From: Halothermothrix sp.
GTDB taxonomy: Bacteria > Bacillota > Halanaerobiia > DY22613
Assembly: GCA_016841825.1 (NCBI GenBank)
Contig: JAENYK010000009.1
Span: 62,001-126,000 of the forward strand
Reading direction: 5' to 3'
DNA length: 64,000 nucleotides
Shown: piece by piece, positions 1 through 12,000 of the stretch
Numbering within the stretch: the first letter of the stretch is position 1
How the letters are laid out: every line of letters begins with the position of its first letter
Translations under genes and position numbers: made by a program
Notes under the pieces: model-generated
What the model was told of the DNA's origin: nothing
The model's database searches: none
What the model saw: the letters and a program-made list of their open reading frames with translations, nothing else

Positions 1-3000
1 TTGAGCAGAAGAGAGAGGATAAGATTCACGTAACTCAACTGGCTCAATTCCCCGGTAAACCTCCTTTTGAGCAGTAGCAATATAATTGGCTAAGCCCAGT
101 ACCGTAGGATGCTCAAAAATCTCCCGCAAAGGTACTTTGACATTCATTTGCTTAAATACCTGACCAATTAGTGAAACAGCTTTTAGCGAGTTACCCCCCA
201 ATTCAAAGAAGTGATCACTGACTCCAATCCTCTCCACTCCCAGAATTTGTGACCAGATCTGCACCAGCTTCTCTTCCTGCAGAGTGGTTGGCGGCAGATA
301 GTCTCGCCCACTGTCCAACAGACTATCTGCTGTCAGTAGTGCACTTCTATCCAGCTTACCACTGGCAGTTAAGGGAAGCTCCGGAAGACGAATAAAGTAA
401 CCGGGGATCATGTAATCGGGCAGAGTGCGAGCCAGATGTGCTCTTAACTCAGTGGCCGAAATCTCTTCAACAGTGACCAGATAGGCAGCCAGCTCATTTT
501 GACCGGCAGCATCTTCTCTAACCAGCACTGCTGTCTCTGCGATCTGGGGATGGGTTAATATCTGACTCTCAATCTCTGCCGGTTCGATTCTAAACCCACG
601 AATCTTCACCTGTTGATCGATCCGCCCCAGATACTCTAATTCTCCCGTCTCTAACAGGCGAACTTTATCTCCGGAACGATACAACCGTTCACCGGGAAGA
701 TAAGGATGCTGAATGAATTTCTCTGCAGTTAGTTCTGGCCTGTTGAGATATCCCCGGGCCAGCCCTGCACCGCCTACGCAGAGTTCCCCGGCGACTCCTC
801 CGGGAACAAGCCGCAGATTATGATCCAAAATCCAGCAGGTTAATGTCGGAATGGGCCTACCAATATTGCTGATCTCCCGCTGAATATCCTCCGCACTCAA
901 CTCCTTAAAGGTCACATGAACGGTGGTCTCAGTGATCCCATACATATTAATTAAGCGGGTCTCAGGGTATCTGACAGCCCACTCCTTCAGCCGACCTGGC
1001 TGTAAAGCCTCACCGCCAAAGATCACATACCGGAGTGCCAAATCCCCTGCACCAAATTGCAGTTCTTCTGTGATCAGATTATAGAAAGCTGTCGGTGTCT
1101 GATTGAGAACTGTTACCCTTTCCCTGACTAACAACTGCCGATATTCTGCTGGACTCTGGGCGATCTGTCTGGGAACAATGATTAGCTTACCACCAAACAG
1201 CAGAGCTCCATACATCTCCCAGACTGAGAAGTCGAAACAGTAGGAGTGGAATAGTGTCCAGATATCCTGCTGACTAAAGTCGAACTGGAACTGATCATTA
1301 AAGAATAATCTAACCAGATTCCGCTGTTCAATCATCACTCCTTTAGGTCTGCCAGTGGTACCTGATGTATAGATAATATATAACAGATCTGTCGGTTGAT
1401 TAAGTTCCGGTAATTCTCCACACTTCTCTGCAACAGCCAAATCGGTTAGCACAATCCACTCACCCGGGAAATTAAGTTCTCTAAATTCATCACTAACCAA
1501 TAGCCCAGTCTTAGAATCGGTTAACATATACTCGATCCTCTCCCGGGGATACTCTGGATCAATTGGCAGATACGCTCCTCCGGCTTTGACGACCGCGATA
1601 ATCCCAATGACCATCTCCAACGAACGCTCAGTCAGAAGACCGACGATCTGGTTTGGACGAACACCTTTTTTGCGTAGAAGCCAGGCCAACTGCTTAGATC
1701 GTTGATTTAACTCAGCATAGGTCAGCTGCTCATCGTTCAAGACCAGAGCGATTCCATCGGGGTTCTGTTCCATCTGTATCTTAAACAGTTGATTGACTGT
1801 TGCTGTTGTCGGATAATTTACTGGCTCTCCAATTAGTCCCTTTAAGAGAAACTCTCGCTCCATCGGGGAGATCATCTCAATCTCTGCCAGTCGTAGATCA
1901 ACATCCTGCACAACTTCTCTGACAATATTCGTAAAATGAACAGCCAATCGACGGATCGTCTCTGGTTTAAATAAATCTGTCCGATACTCAAATCCCAGAC
2001 TGATCTCTTCTGCCACCTCCATCGCCTGTAAAGTCAAATCGAATTTAGCTGTTCTGTTCGCTAAGAGATATGGGCTGATCTGCAGACCACTCTCTGATAA
2101 TTTTACACCCTGTGCACCATCCTGCAGAACCAGCATCGTCTCGAAGAGAGGATTACGGGTTAGATCTCTGGGCAAATCCAGAGAATCAACCAACAGCTCA
2201 AACTGATAATCCTGATTCTCAAAGGCATGCAGGACATTCTCTTTTACAGCCTGCAAAAACTCCACAAAGGTCAATGAACCAATCGGTCGATTACGCAGCG
2301 CCAGAGTGTTAGCAAACATTCCAATCATTCTGGACAGATCTGGATGAGAGCGTCCGGCAATCGGTGAACCGACAACAATGTCTTCCTGACCTGTATATTT
2401 GGCTAAAGTAACATTATATATCGCCAGTAAGCTCATATACAGGGTCACCTGCTGTTCTGCTGCTAACTGCTTTAACCCTCCCGTCAGTTCTGCATCCAGG
2501 TCAAAGTAGAATCGATCACCGACCAGACTGAGGCTTCGCTGCCGCGGATAATCGGTGGGCAGCTCCAATAGTGGGATCTCTCCAGTAAATTTCTCCACCC
2601 AGTACTGCTTCTGTTCTTCTATCTTCGCTGAATTTAGTAGTTGGTTCTGCCAGACTGCAAAATCTCTGTACTGGATCTTAAGCTCGGCTAAATCTCTGCC
2701 CGCATAAATTCGGACGAAATCTTCAATTAAAATTCGATTGGATGCTGCATCGGTAATAATATGATGTAGATCGACAATTAAATAGTGGAGATCTACAACC
2801 CGATACAGTCCCATTCTGATCAGTGGACCCTGTTGTAAATCAAAGGGCTGAACAAACTCTGTCAGTTTACACTGAATCTCCGCTTCCGATAAAACAGCAT
2901 ACTCCAGCCAACCAGTTTCCACAGGATGGATGATCTGAACAGGTTCACCATTCTTAAAACCAAAGGTGGTCCGTAAGATCTCATGGCGTTGAACTAAGGT

Positions 3001-6000
3001 CTGGTACGCCTGTCGGAACTGTTCGACATCCAGTTCACCTTCGATTTTCAGGACAGTTGGAATATTATATCTGGTATCATCACCCTTCAGCTGATTGAGC
3101 ATAAATAACCTCTTTTGAGCCGAAGATAGAGGATAGGCTTCCTGTTCTGCTATCCGCTCAATCTTCTGATAACTCTGCTCTAAATTCTGCAGATATGCTG
3201 CCAACTGAGCAATGGTAGGATTATAAAAGATCTCTCCCAGGGGAATCTCCAGCTGTAGTTGTTGATAGACCTTCATTAGAATCTGGGTTGCTTTCAAGGA
3301 ATGTCCTCCCAGTTCAAAAAAGCTATCATTAATTCCGATTCCCGTCATCCCCAAAACCTCAGTCCAGATAGCAGCCAACTTCTCTTCAAGTGGATTACGG
3401 GGTGCAGTCACTGTTCGATCAATAAGCAGATTGGTATCAATTGCCGGCAATCCCTGATAATCCAGTTTACCATGAACAGTCAGGGGTAGAGCTTCTAGAC
3501 TGATAAAGTAAGATGGGATCATATAATCAGGCAAAGTTCTCGCCAGATGACTTCTCAGTTCAGTCAATGTTAACTCCTGATTTAAATCTTTTCTGATGAC
3601 AACGAAGGCAGAGAGGTACTTATCCCCTGCTTCATCTGCCCGATCAATCACTGCTGCCTCCTGAATTGCCGGATGACTGAGCAGTCGAGCTTCGATCTCA
3701 CCGCACTCAATACGATATCCTCTAATCTTAACTTGAGTATCTCTCCGACCGAGAAACTCAATCTTTCCATCTAAACGCCATCTCACCAGATCACCAGTAC
3801 GATAGACTCTACCCGCACTATTAAAGGGATTAGGAATAAACTGCTCTGTCGTTAGTTCTGGATGATTCAGATAGCCTCTTGCCAGACCAGCACCACCGAT
3901 CCATAACTCTCCCGAAACATTGATTGGAGTCAGCTGCTGCTGAGGGTTGACAATATAGATCTGGGTGTTGGCAATTGGACGTCCAATGCTGATCTCCCCT
4001 TCTCCCGACAATTTCTCCAGTGTAGACCAGACCGTTGTTTCGGTTGGTCCGTATAAATTATAGATCTGAGCAGTGGTTAATGCCTGCAGCTCTCGTAACA
4101 GGCTTTCGGGGAGAGGTTCACCTCCGAGAAGAATCTGTTTCACAGTCTGCAGAGCAGACAACTGATTGCTGGCGCTGATCAATACTTTCATCCGTGATGG
4201 AGTAGTCTGCACTATATCTATCTGGTGTTTCATCAGCAGACTGTTAAAAGCTGTCGGTAAAAGCTGTTCTTGCGGAGTAGCGATCACCACAGTCAATCCG
4301 CTGATTAAGGGCAGTAAAGTCTCCAGAACAAAGATATCAAAGGAGATGGTCGTCAGGGAGACGATCGACTGTTCAGGGTCAAAATTGATCAGGTCAGTCA
4401 TTCCAACGATGAAATTATGAACTGCCCGCTGTTCGATCATCACCCCTTTGGGCTGACCTGTAGAGCCAGATGTGTAGATAACATAAGCCAACTGTTCCCC
4501 ATTCTGGGTCTCTACCAGATTCCCTGTCTCTCCCCGATAGAGCTGATCATTGGTCAGATCAATCGCCAACACTCTTTGCCCAGTACTAATCTGATCTATC
4601 AATCGATTCTGGGTTAAGACCACCTGAACCCCACTGTCTGCCAACACGTATTCCAATCGTTCTATCGGGCCTTCCGGATCAATGGGTAGATAAGCTGCAC
4701 CTGCTTTCAAAATACCTAACATCCCAACCACCATTTCCAGAGAGCGTTCAGGCATCAGTCCAACTATCTCCTCTGGCTGAACCCCTATTTTTAAAAGATG
4801 GCGTGCCAGTTGATCTGCTTTCTTATTCAACTCCTGATAGCTCAGACTCTGATCTGCATAAACCAGGGCAGTCTGTTGACCTCTCGCTCTGACCTGACGC
4901 CCGAACAGCTCACTCAGGGACAGCTCTTCTGGATAACTTACCTGAGTCTGATTCCACTCCTGTAGCAAGCAGTGGCGTTCTTCAGGAGTAAGAATCTCAA
5001 TCTGTCCAATCAGAATCTCCGGATCTCTCACCATCTGAGCTATAATATTTTCCAGATGGTTAGCCAATCGATGAGTCGTCTCAGCTTTGAAGAGTGCTGT
5101 AGAGTAATCCAGATTAAAGAACAGATTCTCCCCTGCCTCCACCGCTGTTAAGTATAGATCAAAACGGGTCGTGCGTTGAGCAAATTGATAAGCCCGAAAG
5201 TCAAGCTCAGAATTTATCGACTCTCCATCTATATTCTGCAGGACAAACATCGTATCAAATAAAGGATTTCTACTCATATCTCGCCTTAAGTCCAGCTTTT
5301 CAACTAACATGTCAAAAGGATAATCCTGATACTCATAGCCATTTAGTGCCTGCTCCCTCACCTCAGCTAAAAACTGACTAACCGAACTGCTGCTTTGAGG
5401 GTGATTGCGCAAGGCGATGGTGTTGACAAACATACCAATCAATGGTTCCAGGTCAGCATGAGGTCGTCCGGCGATGGGTGAACCGACAATGATATCCTCC
5501 TGATGAGTATATTTAGTCAACAGGATATTGTAAGCTGCCAGTAAAGCCATGTACAGAGTAATGCCTGTTTTCTGAACCAGTTGATCTAGCTGTGCGCTTA
5601 ACTCTCTGGACAGTTTAAAGGAATATCGCTCCCCCCGATGACTCATGATCGGCGGACGTGGATAGTCTGTCGGCAGATCCAGTAGCGGCAGCTCTCCAGA
5701 AAAGACTTCCAGCCAATATCTCTCTTGCCGCTGCATCAGTGTAGAATTCATGAACTCCTCCTGCCAGACCGCCACATCTTTATACTGAATCCGCAGCGGC
5801 GGCAGTTCCTCACCCTGATAGAGGCGGATAAACTCCTGCATCAAAATTCCCTGGGAGGTACCATCAGCGATAATATGGTGCAGATCCACCATCAACAGAT
5901 ACTCCTCACCCACCTCTACCAGTCCAACCCTAAATAGGGGTGCAGTCTTTAAATCAAATGGCTGAATAAAATCATCCATCACCTGAGCGAGCATCCCCTT

Positions 6001-9000
6001 ATCAAAAACCTGAAGGGTCTGTAATTGAAACTCTACCCTTTGATGAACCCGCTGCATCAACTCTCCGTCAACCAGTTCAAAAGAAGTTCGCAAAGTTTCG
6101 TGGCGTTGAATCAACCCGATAAATGCCTCTTCTAACCGCTCCCGTTTCAGTTCACCGCTAATCAAAAAGGCTGCTGGCAGATTGTAACTGATCTGCTCAG
6201 TACCCAGTTGACTAACGATAAATAATCTTCTCTGGGCAGCAGATGCGGGATACAACTCCCGGATCGGGCTTACGGGAATGGACTCATACACACTCTTTAT
6301 AATCCCCTGAGCATACTCAGCCAATTCTTCAATGGTCGGGTTAATAAAGATCTGTTTTAGAGGAATCTGGAGATTCATCTCCCTGAAAACCCGGGAGATA
6401 AAAGCAACTGCTTTTAGTGAATGTCCACCCAACTCGAAGAAATTATCCCGAATGCCGATCTTCTCCAGACCCAAAACCTCCTGTAAGATACGTATCAGTC
6501 CAATCTCCAATTGACTGCGAGGTGCTGTATAAACCCGTGAACTCTCTTCTCTACTATCTGCCCCCGGTAAAGCTCTATAATCAACCTTACCACTGACCGT
6601 CCGGGGGATCTCAGTTAACTGGACAATATAGGTCGGAAGCATATAATCAGGTAACCATGCCTGCAGTCCTCCCCGCAGTTCCGCCTCATCAATTTCTGCT
6701 CCTTTATGGGGCAAATAATAAACTGCCAGTTCCTTCTCCCCATCTGCACGATCTACAAGGTGAGCCAGTCCGGTATGCACTTCGGGGTGTTTTTCCAGAA
6801 TTGTCTCGATCTCCCGTAGTTCAATCCGATACCCTCTCAGCTTAGTCTGCAAATCCTTCCGCCCAATAAATTCAATATTACCATCTGCCAGCAGGCGGCC
6901 TAGATCTCCGCTATGATAATAGCGCAATTCTCCAGTCTCTTTAAAAACCTGCTTAGTTAATTCAGGTCGGTTCCAATACCCTAACGCCAGATACGAGCTC
7001 TGAAAGACCAGTTCACCAATACCATAAACCCCGACCTCATTGCCATCCTCATCCACTAGCTTGACTTCTGTCTCGGAAACTGGTTTGCCTACCGGAACGG
7101 CAGCTCTTGTACACTCTGTCTCCTGATCGATCAAATACTGCATAGTTACCGTCGATTCAGTTGGTCCCAGACCATTGATTAGAATAGCCTCAATACTAAA
7201 GAAACGCTTAAACGCCTCCACGTCCTGCCGCCAGACTGCTTCTCCCCCCAGAACAATTAACCGCAAAGCAGAGAAAGTTTCATCTGTCAGGCTATCGATC
7301 AGATAGCGATAGACCGTAGGGATTGAATGATAGATGGTGATCGCTTCATCCTGCAAGAGCTGAACCAATCCCTGAAGATGACCGTTCTCTTTGATGCTAT
7401 AGGGATATAAGGCAGCCCCATTTAAAAGTGCACCAAAGATATCCATGATCGCCGCATCGAAACTGTAGGTAGAGAGCAGGGTTAGCCGATCTGTCTCACT
7501 GATCTGTAAGCTATTAGTATATGTCCGAATAAAGTGCAGCAGATTTCGCTGACTCTGATAGACACCCTTGGGCTGACCCGTAGAACCTGATGTATAGAGA
7601 ATGTATGCTGGTTGGTCTGGTGGAATCTTCAGATTCAGGTCAGGATAAACCCGTTCTGGATTTAAGCTGATACTACTGATATTCAAAAGTTTTAGGTAAC
7701 CTTGCCCCTGTTTGACCAGTTTTTTGGCCAGGGCCAGATTTTGGTCATCGGTCATCAGCACAGAACAACCTGCATCCTCTAACATAAAGAGCAGTCGCTC
7801 TACCGGATACTCCGGATCTAAAGGAACATAGATCTTGCCTGTCTTCAGGGCAGCCAGAATTCCGACGATCATCTCTGCCCCATGCCCGAATAATAAAGCT
7901 ACTGTCTCTTCTGTTAGCTCTGACTGAAAGACCGCTGCTGCCTCCAGAGAAGCTTCCGTTAATTCCGGCCGCACTCTCTGGCTGCAGACCGGGCAGTCCG
8001 GATCAGGCCAGATATCTAACTCCTCCAGGAACTTGCCTCTCCACCCTTCATCCCAATCAAAACCCTGCTCTTTACAGATAGCCCGAAAATGTTGGCTAAA
8101 GGGATAGGTGATCGCTAAATAGCCATCACTATGAACCAGATCGGAAGCTGTCCGTTGATTAAAGAGGAAGTATTTGTTATATGCTGGCTGATCTATCCCT
8201 AAAAGAATCTTAATCGCCTCATTGCAGACAAAACCTGTCGCCAGGAACAGTGCCGGTGAACTCACTGGATTTGCCGACTGCTCACCCTGGCGCAAACGCC
8301 TAATCTCTGCTAACTCCTGCAGTTTACCTCGATCGTATAGACAATGGAAACAAGGAGTATAGGGGGTATGGAAGATAGCGGCATAAGCATTGAGATCGAT
8401 CATCGAAGAGATAATCTGGGCAATCCCCTTAAAGACCGCATATTCCGATAAGACAAATTTGGCCTCCAACTGATCGACATTATCAAAGATAATCGCTGCC
8501 TCACCAACCAACTCAGCTACATTCTCCCGGGTTATCCGCTCCGAAAGAGCAGCTACTTCAACTCCCGGGTTGATTCTTTCCACTGTCAACTTAGCAGAAT
8601 AGGCCTTGTTCATTCCAATTCGTGACTCGTCATGCAAAAACTGTCGATTCAGATTGGAGAGTTCAACCTGATCCGGGTCACAGATAATGATCTTCCCGAT
8701 TCCCAATAGTGCTAACTGAGTGATCAGGGGTGAAGCCGAACCTCCCGCCCCGGCAACAAAGACTGTCGTCTTCTTCAACTTCTCCTGTTCTGCAATTCCC
8801 CAGCCTTCAATCAACATCTGACGGGAATAACGGATCAGTTCCTGCTGACTTAATCTGTACCTCGGGTCTGTCTGCTCTAGTAGCTGAACAGCTACTCCAT
8901 TAGCCAGGTGATTTAGCTCCCGATAGGTAAGTTCTCCTGAATTGGTTTTTACCGCCACCCGCTCTGCATAAAGTTCCACCTGCTCTTCAAACCTCTTGAC

Positions 9001-12000
9001 TACTGTCTGCCCGGCAACCTTCGGAAATTCTCTAAAAGAATTCATCGGTCGGATCTGTCGAACTGAATCGATCAGCCTGGTTTTGTCAAAGAGAGCATAC
9101 TCCCGAAGTTTCAAATTGGGATTAAGTGAGATCTGTTCTAATAGTCCGGCAAACTCCTCCATGATATATTCGATAGTTGATCTCTTAAATAGATCGATTC
9201 GATAATCACACTCGATGAAGATTCCATTCTCGTATTCACAGACGTATAACCCCAGATCATATTTCATAACATTGCCAATCTCCTGATGACGCTCTGCTAG
9301 TTCTGTTAGCTGGCCCTGACCACTGTGTTCAAAATTGAGCATATTGAAAAAGACAGAGGTAATCGTCGGCTGATGAGTATTGCTCTCAATTCCCAGTTCG
9401 TCTAATAACAGCTCATAGGGGTAGCTCTGATACTCAAGATTCTTTAAAGTGTTCTCCCGCACCTGAACAATCAGTCTGTTAAAACTCTCCTGCAAATTGA
9501 CCTGATGTCTAAAGACGACCGTATTCAAAAAGAAACCGATCAACTCTTTAACTGCATCTACTTCCCGCCCAGCCATTGGAACTCCGATCAGGATATCCTG
9601 CTGATTGGTCAGTTTTGTCAACAAAAGATTAAAGGCTGCCAATAAAATCATAAACATACTGGCTTGCTGCCGATAAGCTAACTGATGTAAATCGCTTTGC
9701 ACCTTTTTAGAGATGATTAGTTGATACGAGCTGCCTGCAAGATTATTTCGACGACTATTATATGGATAGTCAAAAGGCAGTTGGAGAGGAATTAACTCTC
9801 CCTGCAGATATTGATGCCAATAATTACGATGCTTTGCCAACAGCTCTCCGGTCAGCAGTTGATTCTGCCAGGCTGCATAGTCAACGTATTCCACCGGCAG
9901 TTCCGGTAATCTGACCTTTTGACCTGACAGTTCTGCGGTATACAGTTGTAAAAATTCCTGTTGGAAGATATCTAACGACCAACCGTCAGCAATAATATGA
10001 TGCATCACCAACAAAATTAAAGAATAGGTCTTAGCCAAACGAATGAAGACTACCCGGTATAAAGGGCCCTCTCCCAGATCAAAAGGAGTGGTAATCTGTT
10101 CGTTAATCTCCTTTCTGGCTGTCTGCTCCGGATCAGCCAATTCCTGCAGATCTATCAATTGATAGACAAATATTGCTTCCCGATCAATCCGCTGCTTAGG
10201 TTCACCATCTATGGCCACAAAAGTTGTCCGCAAACTACTATGCCGCTCAATGATCTGCTGACAGACCCGTTCAAAGGTCTCCAACTCCACTGTCAGTTCA
10301 AAGGGATAGACCTGGGCCAGATTATAGGCGATACTCTCCTCCTCCAGTTGATCTAAAATCCACAACCTTCTCTGGGCAGGCGACAGCTCATAATAGTCCT
10401 GAACAGGTAATCGTTGGATCTCACTCAAACTAGCTCCCTCTGCCCGGGAGATCAACTCTGCCAACTCTGCAATGGTTGAAGTTTCAAAGATAGCCCGCAG
10501 GCTGATCTCCACACCAAAAGTTTTGCGGATTTTGGAGACGATCTTGACCGCCTTTAAAGAATGACCTCCCAATTCAAAGAAATCCTGATCAACTCCAATT
10601 TGTTCAATTCCCAGAATCTCTGACCAGATCACAGCCAGTTCTGCTTCCCGCTGGTTGCGCGGAGGAATGTAGGTTCTATCTGTACTAACCACGTTCACCT
10701 CCGGTAATGCCCGATAATCAATCTTACCGTTGGTGGTCAATGGTAAGGCCGATAATGGGACAAAGTAAGAGGGAATCATGTAATCTGGCAGAGACCGATT
10801 AAGATATGACCGCATCTCGGAGACTGATAACTCCCGCTCAGAGACGATATAGGCACAGAGAAATCTACCATCGACGGCATCTCTGGCAACGACTGCAGTT
10901 TCTTTAATCTCAGGATGACGCATCAGATGGTGTTCGATCTCCCCAAGTTCCACCCGAAAACCTCTGATCTTCACCTGATGATCCCTCCGCCCCAAAAATT
11001 CCAGATTACCATCAGCCAAAAATCTTCCTAAGTCACCAGTTCGATATAGACGTTCTGCTCCACTTAAAAATTTATTGACCACAAAGGATCTGGCAGTCTT
11101 CCCGGGATTATTAATATAACCCAGAGCTACTCCTATTCCACCAATACACAGCTCGCCTGCTACACCCCGGGGAAGAATCTCTAAGTTCTCGTCAAGAACG
11201 TAAAAATAGTTATTATTTAGCGGTCGACCATAGGGAATACTGGTCTGGAACTCACTCACCTCTTCAATAGGATGATAGATCGACCAGACTGTTCCTTCTG
11301 TTGCACCTCCCAGGCTGATCACCTGTGCCCGGGGAAAGAACTGATGTAGTCTTTCAGGTAATTGAACTGGAATCCAGTCTCCACTCAAAAAGACCAGCCG
11401 AAGATCAGTCTGCTGAGAAGTAACATTTAACTCCTCTAACAGGTTAACCAGATGATTCATCGTAGTCGGCACCGAATCCCAGAAGGTGACCTGCTCTTCA
11501 ACCATCAACCGATATAACTCCTCCGGATTTTGTACCTGATGCTTATCTGCCAGAACAATGCTCGCTCCTGCTGCTAAAGTTCCAAAAATATCATAAACCG
11601 ACAGGTCGAAACAGACCGATGTAATAAACAGCAGCCGATCGTTTGAGCCAATCTGATACTCAGTATTCACCCAGTTGATCAGATTAACGGCAGAATGGTG
11701 GGCAATCATTACCCCTTTAGGCTCTCCCGTTGAACCTGATGTATAAATAACGTAAGCAAGGGCAGTCGAATCTTTAACCAACACAGGATTCTCCGTCGAA
11801 TAATGGGCCAGTATTTCTTCTTCCATAAGAATCATTTGAGGAAAATCAGTGACATCTGCTGCATCTACCAGCACTCCTTTAGCTGCAGAATTCTCCAGAA
11901 TATATCTTTTTCGGGCTGTGGGGTATTCTGGGTCTATCGGTAGATAGACTGCCCCGCTCTTTAAGATCCCCAGCAGTCCAATGATCTGCAAAAAACCTCT

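Noticed and set aside
7980-8865. ThiF-like stretch as a separate gene or a misassembled insertion
   Set aside because: It is in the same frame as the flanking A-domain parts, with no stop or start between, and coordinates of motifs on both sides agree modulo three with the NRPS-6 frame.
9000-10400. Heterocyclisation domain after the Cys-like module
   Set aside because: The site reads HHIIADG, not DxxxxD, so it is an ordinary condensation domain.
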